The position numbers and the translations under genes were made by a program. Under the pieces are notes generated by a model. It was not told where the DNA came from. It did no database searches and saw only the letters and a program-made list of their open reading frames with translations. Below, in pieces: positions 24,557-36,306 of a stretch of DNA of 64,000 nt (position 1 is the stretch's first letter; each line of letters begins with the position of its first letter). The DNA is from Anaeramoeba flamelloides (Eukaryota; Metamonada; Anaeramoebidae): NCBI GenBank assembly GCA_027625915.1, contig JANTQA010000063.1:4917501-4981500 (forward strand), read 5' to 3'.

Positions 24557-24986
24557 CTGTTGTGGAAAAAAAGTGAAACAGGAAAAAAAGTTCAACACGG
24601 TTTTTAATTGGGAACATTACTGAAAATGAAAATTAAAATCAATAAAAAGAAGAAACCAATTAACTTCAAATAATAACCCATTATATTATTTTTAATCAAC
24701 CCAACAAATACTATTTAAATCTACTGATTTATCGAAATTGTAGGTGTGGTTTTTGAGATCTCAAAAATAGTCAATTTTTTGAACAAATTTTTAATAATTG
24801 ATCAATCAAAGAAAAACCCCCATACCTAATAATAGTATTAAAAAAACTGTTATTGTGTCGAATACTTCATTTTGTCTTTATTTATTTATTCTTTTTTTCA
24901 TTGATCTTACTTTTCATTTTCAGTAATGTTCCCAATTAAAAACCGTGTTGAACTTTTTTTCCTGTTTCACTTTTTTTCCACAACGG
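24557..24986. mobile_element. Element G, 430 bp, near-identical 95-bp inverted ends, TTA target
   Basis: Left CTGTTGTGGAAAAAAAGTGA and right complement CCGTTGTGGAAAAAAAGTGA continue as inverted copies for about 95 bp with only a few differences (AAACAGG, AAGTTCAACACGGTTTTTAA, TTGGGAACATTACTG). TTA is duplicated (24554-24556, 24987-24989). The near identity of the arms suggests recent movement. No coding capacity. Confidence 0.85.
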
Positions 24987-26276
24987 TTACTAATCAAATT
25001 AGAACAAAATTCTGTTAAAGTTTTGATCTGATCTTGATCTATTTATGTTTATTTTACATTTATACTACTGATAAAATGCAATTTATCTTTGGAAATTTTT
25101 ACTTGATTTTCCTTTTTGAAATTTTTCTGATCAAGCTTTGAATAAAGCATTTTATGAAGTCTGGTGTTAAGAAACTCTACTTAATTAGTTGTTCAACATC
25201 TTATTCCTCCTAAAGGAATGTTTGATAAGAAACAGTTCTAAGATTTATTAAAATGGAAATTGAACAAAAAATTTATTAGAATTTATCAGTATAAAAAAAA
25301 ATTTCTTGTTTTGAAGAAATTTGTGTTGTTCAATAAAAAGTTCCCAACTTTGAATTTTTTAATAAATAAAGAACTCGGTTCATACAATGATTTTTTAATA
25401 CTGAAAAATTCAAAAAGATTAGAAAGAAAAAATATTGTGTTTAAAAAAATGATCTTTTATTTTCCGATAATTGGGTACTTTGAAATACTTTTTAGAGATA
25501 ATTGACTTTACGTAGAGAAAATATCTTTGTGGAAAAAACTCAGCTATTGGTAAAAATAAAGGATATTTAAACTGAGGAATTACATTTACATGAAATAATT
25601 TCATTATCATTTAACATAGCCTTTTCGAGAAAAAGTCATTGGTTTCCCAATAATACTTCATAGTTGAGCTCCATAGAGAAGAAATACTATCTTCTTTTAA
25701 TAGTTTCTGAAAGTATGACTGTTCAAGAAGATTACATTGATTCTTTTTTCATCCCTGTTGCTACCAACTTTAATTTTGCACGTTTAAAACACGAAAAATA
25801 AATTTTTTTAAAGACACGAGTATTTTTCCGGCTTTCTCCATACATTTTTTGCACACATTATTCTTTTTAATTGATTTGAACTGAATGAAATGTGAAATAT
25901 TTCGACCTTTTAAGAAGGATAAAGAATAATAATTTTGAGATGACTAAAAAATCTTGAGAATTTTTCAATTACTTAAAAATCAATATGAGAGCAAAAACAA
26001 TAGTGTAGTCAATATTTATGTTCACTCATCCATTACCTTATTGGTCATAAGAACTAACTTGATTTTAAAATGGTTTTTGATAATTAAAAAAAAAACACTC
26101 AAACAGTCATGAAAAACTTTGGAACTTTCTACAAAAAAATGGAATCCTCCACAATTTTTCTGGACGTCATTGGAATCACAAGACTGTCCATAGTTACAAT
26201 TTTATTGATTTGTAAAATTGTAAGCTGTACTTTTTACAATGGAAATTTGTTCATTTTTTATTTTTTGTAAAAAATT

Positions 26277-27899
26277 ATGAATAGCTTACAAGAAAAAGAC
26301 CAATTAGATCCATTGTCTTTTCATCTTGACAAATCGGGGGATTTTCAAAGTGTAGATTTCGAATTGAAACCAAGGTATTTGATTTTCTTTTACAAATATG
26401 AAACAAAAAAATTAACCACAACAAAAGAAAAGAAAAATTCAACACAACTTAAACTGTAAAGTTACTCAGAATAAAATACATCGTCTCGGTTTAATAAGAT
26501 CCAAAACCCCGACAATAAACACAAAAAAACTAAAACAAACAAGAAGAAGTGATTTGACCATTTTCTGAAATCATTTTCTCACTCACCAATTCATTTTTGC
26601 TTCAAAAAAACAAAAAAACAAAAAAACAAAAAAACAAAAAAACAACCCATCCTCTCACCTTTTCCAAATTTCTAACAAAACCTTTCGAAAAAATAAAACC
26701 CCACAAACAAAAATTCTTTGTTCTTGAAAACAAGCCTTTCCTCAAGTGATCACGAGAACCAACAAGAGTATAAAAAAGAGCAGACACAAAAAAATGATCG
26801 AATAGCGTCCTTTGATGGCCTTCGTGTGATTTGTTCGTTGATTGTAATGTTCCACCATTTGGACATTTTGCTGCCAGGGTTGTCACACGCAAAGATCGAA
26901 AGCGAGAGGAAAATTCTGTGGAGCGAGCATGGAGAATTCGAATGGTCGGGCTTTGGCTACATCGCGCGGATCATCAATGGGTGGCTCTCTGTCATTTACT
27001 TTTTATTAATGGTCGGGTATTTGTATTCCTATAAAATCTTCCAGGGCTTGCCCTTACAGTCGATCCTCTCTGGTCTCAGCAGAAGATTTTTCAGGATCAT
27101 CCCATCGCTGATCCCACTTCATATCTTTTTGCTGCTTTTGTATAAATACCGTGTCGTGTATTGGAACTTAACCCCCGACGATATTAGCAATTGCTATTTT
27201 AAAAGCGGGCTTTACGGCGTTTTTTGTAGCCTCTTGAATGGCCCAACGTACATTCTACCATTACTGACCTTTTCGCCATTTTTCGTTGCGCTCGTCCTTC
27301 TCTTTCTACATAACCAGACACTAAAGATCAAAATAATCGTTTATTCAATTGTGTTGGGCTATCTGGTCTGGGTGGAAGACACTACCAGCTTTTATTTCCC
27401 AGTAGTCTGTGGTATGCTTGTTGCAGACATCAACCACTCTTCCAATTTTGCTCAAATTAAAAACAAAATTTTAACCCAGAAACATTTTAAAGTCATCTTT
27501 GCCATAGTCTGGGCTTTACAGTTTTTTATTTTTAAATTTACTAACGCTACAAAAACAATTGCTGCAACACTCACACTCTTCCCAGTTATCCATTCAAAAC
27601 ATCTCTCAAAAATTTTAGGCCACAAATATTTTACTTTGGTTGTTCCATACACCTACCAAGTGTATATTTGGCATGTACCAATCTACAAATTGTATATTAA
27701 TTATTTTAATGATTCGTCGTTCATCTTTTTGGTATTTTTTGCCTTTTTAACCATTTTTGTCATTTCGGTAATAAGCTACCATTTTGTTGAAAAGCCCTGC
27801 CTTGTACATGGCACAAAATTTATAAATTGGATTGGATTTCGAAAATTCCAATACAACCATCAATCAATTAATCAGAAAATTTCTGAAAAGCATAATTAA
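26277..27899 (+). CDS. Acyltransferase-3 family membrane protein (two exons)
   Basis: Acyltransferase-3 proteins are multi-pass membrane enzymes that move acetyl or other acyl groups onto sugars and other acceptors. I read exon 1 as 26277-26374 (ATG start, donor AG/GTATTT) and exon 2 as 26735-27899 (acceptor ACAAG); the phases agree and give about 420 residues. The frame of exon 2 alone has no good upstream ATG, only TTG, which supports the spliced model. The family's N-terminal motif is FDGLRVICSLIVMFHH (about residues 59-74, catalytic His), there are about ten hydrophobic segments, and the end has the family YQVYIWHVP and SYHFVEKP motifs. The first 50 residues are polar and probably cytosolic. 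The intron holds a CAAAAAAA tandem run. The acceptor substrate cannot be told; related families occur in bacteria, nematodes and insects. Confidence 0.85.
26603..26645. repeat. (CAAAAAAA)n tandem repeat in an intron
   Basis: Five perfect 8-bp units inside the intron of the acyltransferase gene, 90 bp upstream of its acceptor. Confidence 0.9.
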
Positions 27900-28504
27900 T
27901 ACCTTTTTTAAAATAATATTTTAGAAATCCATATAAATAGATTATTTTTTAAAAATTTAGTGTCATAATATGACATCTATTTTGTTTGAAATAAATAATT
28001 GGTGCTTTAAAAAGTATTATATTTACTTTTTTTTTTTTTTTTTTTTTATTATAAATTTTTAGTTTATACACATCACGATCATGAAAAAATTTTTTCAAAA
28101 AAAAAATTAAACATTTACTATTTTTTTTACTTTTAGATAATTTCTATTCTAATAAACACTATTGGTTAATTAAAGATCTTTGATCAAAAAATATATTTAA
28201 AGACTTTTTTAACAATTTAACTTGAAAAATCCAATTTTACAGGCTCTATGAATATTTTTTTCAATTTAATAGTAAAAAATTTGAAAAAAATTTTTATTCA
28301 GACCTAAGAGGTTCTTTATTCTATTTTAATAGTATTTTAAATCTGGTGAAGATCTTTCAAACAGGGAATCAATTATTAAAACTATTAGAGAATTATTTGT
28401 TCTTTTAAATTGGAAAAAATAATTTTTTTTTGATTTTTCTGCCAAGTTTTTTTTAATTTTTGTAATAAATATTAAAAATTATTTAAATTTTCTATTTATT
28501 TCAA

Positions 28505-28960
28505 AATGTAAAAAAAAACACAGTTAGGTTTTCCAGAATTCAAAAGAATTGAGTAAATTCTTGGATTTTTCTCTATTCTTTTGAATTCTTGAAAAACTAG
28601 ATACTTGATGGACACTTTTTGCTAGGTTTACCAGAATTTAACAATATTGAGCTAAAATCTATGATTATATCTAGCTTTTCCATTGAATCCTGGAAAATCA
28701 ATGTTAGATTTTTCTGAGTAATCGGTTTTTTGTTAGGTGTTCTAGGTTTTTTTTTAAGTTTTTTTTAATTTTTGAAAACCAACAGTTATTTTCTTGAGGT
28801 TTTCTATTTTATATTAAAATCAATAGATTTTCACAAATAAATAGAAAATCCCAAACAAACCTAGAACACTTAACAGATAAAACAGAAAACCCCAATAAAA
28901 TCGAGGCACTTGGATGGTCCTTCAGTTAGGTTTTTTTTTATTTTTTGAAATAACTGTCAA
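28505..28960. repeat. Family K: inverted and dispersed short repeats
   Basis: A palindrome at about 28535-28600 pairs TTCCAGAATTCAAAAGAATT with AATTCTTTTGAATTCTTGAA. It is followed by TTTGTTAGGTGTTCTAGGTT at 28720 and its inverted partner AACCTAGAACACTTAACAGA at 28857. The same motifs recur at 39285-39720. Element limits and class are unknown. Confidence 0.45.
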
Positions 28961-30012
28961 ATCTAAAACCCGGAACTTTTCTAAAACCTAGTACATAGTA
29001 TATTTATCACAAGGATTTTTTTCCCCATATTTGAGTTTTCTTATATGAGTTGAGTGTTTTAAAAACTATTAGTTATTATCTATTTGAAAAAAATATCACA
29101 AAGTTGAATTTAAAAAAAATTCATTGTCGACATCCATTTAAAAATATTTTACCCCAAAAAATCTTTTTTTCAAGACTGGAGGTTTTAAAAAATGGTGGTA
29201 CTATTAAAAACAATTAATATAAGAACCTCAAGATTTACTAAGAACTGGAATGTTGTTTATATTTTGAATAAACTCAATTAACAAGGATAAAATGATAACG
29301 GCAATTGTAGTTTTGTCTAACTTGAATATGAAAATTTTTTTTATCATACTAGCGAATTGCAAAAAAAAAAAAAGCATGAATAACTCATTAGTTATTTTTG
29401 AACACGTCTAGCTTTTATGATTAGAAAAAATGATTTTTTCTCTTATTCAAATGTTTTGAAGATATCAGAAAAAAACTTTTTAATAACTTGTGAAAGGCCC
29501 CCTTTTCAAAATGATTTTTTGATTTGTTTCTGCTTTTTTTTCAAATTATTTTTGTATAAAACTCAAAGGGTATTTTCTATTACAACCAAAAATACCAAAT
29601 TAAAAAAAAAATAGTAAAGTAATTATAAAATCAAAAATTACAAGAATTAATTCAATAATAATATAATACTGACAACAAACATACAATAATGGCGATTTAA
29701 AACAATCAACCTTGAACTGGACAAAAAACTAGCTTGATTAACTTTTGGGAAAAACCCTCTTGTTTTGATTTAATATTATCTTTTTTTTTTTTTTTTTGAT
29801 TATTGAAAAGCTTTCCTTTTGATAAAGATAGTTGAATTGAATATTTTAAATAAGACACTAGATAACTTTTACTATTTTTTTATATTATTTCTAATGTTTA
29901 AGGTTTAACAAAATTTTAAACCATGATAGTTATTTTGAAAGACCATGAAAATTTTTTTTAATACTAATGGTTATAATAACAATAGATTTTATTAAAATTT
30001 ATTGTTGTTATA

Positions 30013-30209
30013 CAGTCAGTTTCACTTTTAAGGCACAAACTTTGAACGAAATTTAAGGCACAATAAAATCTCAAATTAAAGCACAAAATTTGGAATTTTA
30101 TTTTTTACAATTTATTTTTACTAGAATTTGAATTTTGTGCCTTAATTGGAGATTTTTATTGTGCCTTAAATTTCGTTGAAATTTTGTGCCTTAAAAGTGA
30201 AACTGACTG
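30013..30209. mobile_element. MITE-A reference copy, 197-bp palindrome, TA target
   Basis: TA, CAGTCAGTTTCACTTTTAAG, GCACAAACTTTGAACGAAAT, TTAAGGCAC...; the right half is the reverse complement, ending TTAAAAGTGAAACTGACTG, TA. The two halves pair along almost the full length, leaving only a small AT-rich centre, so the single strand folds into one long hairpin. The CAGT ends and TA duplication are those of Tc1/mariner non-autonomous elements. Confidence 0.9.
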
Positions 30210-30512
30210 TATTTGTTTTTTTTTCAAATTGTTATAATTTGGAAAAAAAAATATTTTCTGATCTCTAATTTTGAAACTTTCTTGAAAAGACACAAAAAGT
30301 AAAATACTCTTACAATCCATTGTTTTCACTTGATTTGAAATGCTAATAGACGTAATATAAAAGTATTAAATAATTGAAAATTAATTTAAAAGCAAGGAAA
30401 TAAGAGGTACATAAATTTGATTTAAAATTTCTAGACTTGAGAATTCCAAAATTTTTAGGATAATTAATAAATATTTTTGTTATTTTTTGCTTAAAAACTT
30501 AGTAAAAATATA

Positions 30513-30707
30513 GTCAGTTCCACTTTTAAGACACAAACTTTGAACGAAATTTAAGGCACAAAAAAATACCAGATTAAGGCAAAAAATTCAAATTCTAGTA
30601 AATTAAATTGTGTAAAAAAAAATTCCAAAAAATTGTGCTTTAATTTGAGATTTTTTAAGTGCCTTAAATTTCGTTGAAATTTTGTGCCTTAAAAGTGAAA
30701 CTGACTG
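30513..30707. mobile_element. MITE-A copy
   Basis: TA, GTCAGTTCCACTTTTAAGAC (first C lost) to AAGTGAAACTGACTG, TA. About 300 bp from the previous copy. Confidence 0.85.
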
Positions 30708-30864
30708 TAAGAAGTTGTAATTTTTTGGGATTTCCCTAATTTATTAACTGTTAAATCATTATTATTTTCGAGTCTATTGGATTTCAAACCCTATAAAAAT
30801 AATTAGGGTAGTCCTTAAGTAAATAATAATACCACAATAATAACCCAAATTGAAATAATTTATA

Positions 30865-31062
30865 CAGTCAGTTTCACTTTTAAGGCACAAACTTTCAACG
30901 AAATTTAAGGCACTTAAAAAATCTCAAATTAAAGCACAATTTTTTGGAATTTTTTTTTACAATTTATTTTTACTAGAATTTGAATTTTGTGCCTTAATTT
31001 TGAGATTTTTATTGTACTTTATATTCCGTTGAAAGTTTGTGCCTTAAAAGTGAAACTGACTG
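30865..31062. mobile_element. MITE-A copy
   Basis: Full-length palindrome, TA on both sides (30863-30864, 31063-31064); CAGTCAGTTTCACTTTTAAG to AAGTGAAACTGACTG. Confidence 0.88.
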
Positions 31063-31847
31063 TAAACAAAATTCCAAAAATTTGGACAAAGTTTAAACAG
31101 TTAAAAGAATAACAATAGGGAACTTTTCATTAAATTTGGAAATAGTTTTGATTTTACAAACTATTGTATTTTTTTTCTTTGTTGTTTTGTTTTCATTCCC
31201 TTTTTTCCAGATATATAATCGGTTTAGTTTGATCTGGAATTTTGTTTTCGATGATTGATAGAATGTTAGTGTTGATTTTTTAAAATCGAAAAATCAGATA
31301 CAAAATGATGATGGTATCTTATAATTTGATCGAACAACAATTGTTGGTGAATTTTCAATATATGTACCAATATATTTTTTATTCTTGATCGTTTCATTAT
31401 TTTGGACACACTGGTTTTTAATTTTCCGTTTTGATATTATTTTTCTTTTATTGGGACGAAAATGAAGACTTATAAAAAAATTAATGATCTTTTTAACTTA
31501 AATATGGTTTTAAATTAAGTTTGGAAAAATATAATAAATTGGTTTTTTTTTTGCCTATTTTTGATTTTGGGTATGTTCAAATTTTTGGACTGGGGTTTGG
31601 TTTATTAAAAAATATGAACGTGCTCTTAAATTCTAGATTCTCCAAAATTTTAATAAAAAGTAAAAAATTGAAAAGTTTTATTTTTATATTATATAAAATT
31701 ACAATCTCAGAGAAAATAATATTGTAAAAAAAAAAAACTCAAATTGATTTTGAGAAATTTATTTGATTTCTTTGAAGGTATTATTTTTTTGAGATCCAAT
31801 ATCAAATACTTTTTAATTTATATTTGCAGATTATATTTATATAAGTA

Positions 31848-32043
31848 AAGTCAGTTTCACTTTTAAGGCACAAACTTTCTACGGAATTTAAGGCACAATA
31901 AAAATCTCAAATTAAGGCACAAAATTCAAATTCTAGTAAAATAATTTGTGAAAATTATAATTCCAAAAAATGTGCTTTAATTTGAGATTTTTTTGGGTCT
32001 TAAATTTTATTGAAAGTTTGTGCCTTAAAATTGAAACTGACTG
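31848..32043. mobile_element. MITE-A copy
   Basis: TA, AAGTCAGTTTCACTTTTAAG (first base changed) to AAATTGAAACTGACTG, TA. Fourth copy within 2.1 kb. Confidence 0.85.
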
Positions 32044-32296
32044 TATTGTAATTCTTTGAAATTAAACATATTGGAAAATTTTCACCAAAAACGAACTATT
32101 TAATAGAAACCAAAAAGAAAAAATTTTTAAAAATAATATTTTTTTTATTTTAATATTCCAATTCAAAAAAGAGACTTTAAAGTTTCATTTATATTTTTTA
32201 TTTATCATAATCATTAATAGTATCATCATTTTTAGTTAATAAATTATTTTATTTGGTAATTTAATTTTACTATATTAAACAATTTTTTTTATTTAT

Positions 32297-33597
32297 TAGA
32301 GGTTTTGATGATAACATATATTATCACCATATTAACAATTAATCATGATAATATTTAAAACCTTGCGATTAAATCCAGTTTATCACGAAAAATTGAAAAA
32401 ATCGCAATATTCCATATTATATCACGAAAAATCATAAAATCGCGATATCCATATTATCAAGATAAAATAATTATATCGAGATACAATGAAAAATTATTTT
32501 TTTGAATTCAAAAAAAAAAAAAATCACCTGACTTTTACAAATACTTGAGACTTTCAAAACGCTTCTTCCCATTAAAAATGTTATAAAGTGTTTACAAGTG
32601 TTCTAAATTGTCTTCAAGTCTTTGAAAGTTTTGAAAGATAGAAAACATTTATAAACAGAATATGAACGTTTGTTGTCTAAAAAAAATTTTTTACAAACTT
32701 TTTTATTTTAGGAAATATAAAAACTTGAATGGAATTTCTGATCAAAATAATAAAAGCCCATTTTAACAATAAACTTTATTCTAAAATGAGTCATTTTTTT
32801 ATGGGGTTATTATCTTAACAATTTGAGCAATCAAAAAATAAAGAGTAATTTTTCTTCTTTGTGGTGATAACTTAAACTAATAAACTCTATTTGCGTTTTC
32901 TGTCTAATAAAAAGACACGAAAAGAAGAATAAAAAAAAAAAAATTTTTCAAAAAACTTGATAATTGGTGATAATGTGAATAGATTGTTGTGAAAACTTTT
33001 GAAAAGTTATATAACCCCTTTTTGCTTTCTGAGAATATTGGAAATGTTTTCACCCAAGAACACATTCTTTAAAGAACAGATAGAGTATTGGCCATTTTAG
33101 AAGCTCTTTTATTCAACATAATTTAGAAAACCACTATTGAATGAGAAAATATTTATTTATTTTTTGTTATTAGTATTGTTGATCTCTAAGGATCGATCGT
33201 TTTTTCAACCGAAAAAAAAAACGAAAAATACAATAAAAACTCTTTTATCTTATCCTTGATTGAATCAAGAATCTTTTTTTGTTGTTTTTTTTCAAAGAAT
33301 AACTTTTTTTTCAAATAATCTATTTTTTTTGATTAAAAAAATTTTTTTTGTAAAAATTATTGCTGAATAAACCTCAAAACCCATCAACTATTATATCATG
33401 ATTAAAATAGTAATCAAGATATTTGGGCCTTTATCACGATTTTTAAATAATTCATTGTGATTTTATAGAATATCCCAATTTGAATTATCATGATAATATT
33501 GAATATCTTGATTTTCAAAATATTGTGATTTGATAAAAATTATCACAATTTTTGTAAATTTATCATGGATTGAGTCTAGATATCATCAAAACCCCTA
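32297..33597. mobile_element. hAT-like non-autonomous element, 1.3 kb
   Basis: Ends TAGAGGTTTTGATGATA and (complement) TAGGGGTTTTGATGATA are inverted. Eight bases outside each end, TTATTTAT (32289-32296) and TTAGTAAT (33598-33605), agree at six positions, like a worn 8-bp target copy. Inside, 150-250 bp near each end carry many TATCACGAT/ATCGTGATA-type motifs in both directions. The centre (32520-33350) shows no transposase frame. Family assignment rests on end shape and target length only. Confidence 0.55.
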
Positions 33598-33600
33598 TTA

Positions 33601-33601
33601 G

Positions 33602-33638
<37 letters not shown>

Positions 33639-33639
33639 T
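33601..33639. repeat. (TAA)n/(TTA)n microsatellite
   Basis: TAATAATAATAATA followed by ATTATTATTATTATT, adjoining the right end of the hAT-like element; possibly grown from its target copy. Confidence 0.8.
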
Positions 33640-35195
33640 CATTTTTTAAAAGGTTTTACTAACTTTTTAATTATTAATAAAATTATAAACCACATTTTAT
33701 TTTTATCTAAAAGTAGTGATGGATATATTTTTTAGATAATTCTTGTGATTTTTCAGAAATAAAATGTTCTCATTATTTATACTTTTCAACTATTGTTTGA
33801 TTAATTATAAAACTTTCTATATAAGATTTACTTGACTTTAACTCAGCAATATAATAAAATTAATTTATAAAGATAAAATCAAAAATAAATTTACCTTGTA
33901 ATAATTTTACTTTCTTTGAATTCGATAATTTTGGGAATTTTAAAAAATCATTTGATTTATATTAATTATTCTTTAGTAAGAAGAAGTGTAATTTATCTTT
34001 TGATCTCAATCCCTAATCAATGTTAATCAAATGTATAATAATTCCAAATTGTGAGATTCTATTAGATAAGGTTTAAATTACAAACCATGGTATTGATCTT
34101 CTTAAAAGTACTAAAAATTATTTTGAATTTATATACTTTATAATAAAATTTTTAAATATTTTTGAATTAAAGAAATATTAATTTGATTGATAAAAAGATC
34201 TTGAAAAACAATAAATTTAGAAAATAAATCTAAAAAAAGAAATTAAATAAAACAACTAATCAAAACAATTTTTTTTTTGCTTTCAATTTGGTTGACTGAC
34301 TGAACTTTTATAGAAGTGAGAATTACCAATTAAGGATAATTCATTGAATCACAAAATATTATTTTATTGGATTCAAATAGACAAATAATGTCTATATAGT
34401 ACAATAAAACCGATTAAATAAATTCTATATTTATAAATATCTTAAATTAAGTCATTTTATTAACTTAATTCAGTCTTAAAAATAAAAATTTTTAATTCAA
34501 CATATCCAAAAAAACAGTTAAATATAAAACGATTGATGTTGGAGATCCTAAAGGATCTATTTTTTTGATATAATACATTTGTGTATCTTTTATATTTGAT
34601 AGTAAATTCAATTAAAATAAGAGTCTAATAACAGAAGTCAATATCTTCACTTTTTTCTTAATTTTTAATTAGATCAGAAAACAAATTTTTTATGAAAGTT
34701 GAGGTTTTGTATGATTTTACGTCTACAAATTATTTTCTTTAAAGGACTATTCTCCAGTAATTTTTTTTTCCAATTTCTAAATAAGGATTTCTTATATAGA
34801 AATTTGTTTAATCTTAAAATAAACAGGAACTTTCAAATCTACCTAATTGGTAAAAAAATTTCTGACTCTATTGAGTTTAAGAAAAAAATTGATTAGAGAT
34901 TAGTCCCTTTATACAATTTTTTGAAGTTTTTTTCAAACATCACATAAAATGCCACAATAGAATGTTGAAACAATATTGCAAACCATATTAACTTTTCACA
35001 AAGTAGATCAACACTTTTCAATAAAGTATTCTCTTGTGACATTTAATTTTACTTTAGAAATTAAAATTTATAAATTGCTTCTCTACAAATACTTTTAAAG
35101 TCAATTGATCATCCAAAGTAAAAAATATTGTTTTCTAATCCAACTCAAATGATTAAAAAGTGAAAATTTTGATTTTATGGTGGGTACTCTCTTAA

Positions 35196-35751
35196 GGTTT
35201 TCAATCCCTGAAATTTGAAAAAAGATTATCTGGTGTAGGGTGTAGTGAAGTGTTAATTTGGTTTTTGTCTGATCGATCTTGTCCTTGGTATGAGTTTTAA
35301 ATAGTGGTTCAAAATGGCAATTTTTGACAATTTATTTTTTTTTTTTTACCGAAATCCGATTTGAAGAGTTTAAGATTAATAGATTGATAAGTGTTCAAGA
35401 ATAACTTTTGAATTTGAAGTTGAAGAAAAGAATCTTGATTTACTTTTTGTCTATTAATCAAATGAAAAAATATAATTTTTGAAAAGCTCCCAATAAAACC
35501 ATACTTAATTAAAAATTTCAATCAAAAACCTACAAAACACATTTTTTTATAACTTAAGTTCCAGCCAATGAATGTTAAACTCTTCGATTCAGATTTTAGA
35601 AAAAAAAAAAAATAAATTGTCAAAAATTGCCATTTTGAACCACTATTTAAAACCCATACCAAGGACAAGATCGATCAGTTAAGAACCAAATTAACAAGTG
35701 GTAACTAACGACAAAAGATAATCTCTATTCAAATTTCAGAGATTGTAAACC
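35196..35751. mobile_element. MITE-B copy B1, 556 bp, TTAA target
   Basis: TTAA (35192-35195), GGTTTTCAATCCCTGAAATT; right end GATTGTAAACC, TTAA (35752-35755). Arms of about 190 bp are inverted copies (for example GTGGTTCAAAATGGCAATTT on the left, its complement on the right at 35625). No coding frame. TTAA duplication suggests piggyBac or Kolobok machinery. Confidence 0.85.
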
Positions 35752-35755
35752 TTAA

Positions 35756-36306
35756 GGTTTACAATCCCTGAAACTGGAAAAAAGATTATCTTGTATTGGG
35801 TGTGGCAACTTGTTATTTTGGTTCTTAGTGGATCGATCCACAACTAAGTTTGGATCGTATAGGTGGTTGAAAAATGCTATTTTTGTGATTTTATTTTTTT
35901 TTTTCCGAAATCCAGATTGATGACTCTAAGATTAATTGATTGGAAGGCATTGAATTGAAAGTGTTAATTTTTGGGTTGTCAATTGAAATTATCATTTTCC
36001 TTTTACAGAATTAGGAGTAAATAAAAAAAAATTTTTTTACAAGCATCAAATAAAACAAAGCGTAAATAAAAATTTCAACATAGAAAACAAAAAACTCAAT
36101 TACGAATTAAATATCTTTCAATTAATTAATCTTAGACTCATTATTTCGGATTTCGGAAAAAAAAAAAATAAAATGACAAAAATAGCATTTTTCAACCACC
36201 TATAAGATCCAAACTTAGTTGTGGATCGATCCACTAAGAACCAAAATAACAAGTTGCCACACCCAATACAAGATAATCTTTTTTCCAGTTTCAGGGATTG
36301 TAAACC
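35756..36306. mobile_element. MITE-B copy B2, 551 bp, TTAA target
   Basis: Shares its left TTAA with B1. GGTTTACAATCCCTGAAACT to AGTTTCAGGGATTGTAAACC, TTAA (36307-36310). Arms of about 200 bp are near-perfect inverted copies (GTGGATCGATCCACTAAGAA at 36223 mirrors 35827-35846). The body differs from B1 at many sites, so it is a separate subfamily and not a tandem duplicate. Confidence 0.87.

Larger units (their letters stand above)
11766..26276. other. 14.5-kb gene-free, repeat-rich interval
   Basis: No gene supported on either strand. The interval carries members of repeat families A, B, C, D, E, F, G, H, I and J described separately. Single-copy-looking AT-rich DNA fills the rest, with pyrimidine tracts such as TTTTTTC units at 16403-16440. 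Confidence 0.6.

Noticed and set aside
30013-32043. Regularly recurring short palindromes considered as a CRISPR-like array
   Set aside because: Spacing is irregular, each unit has its own TA duplication and the organism is eukaryotic; they are MITEs.
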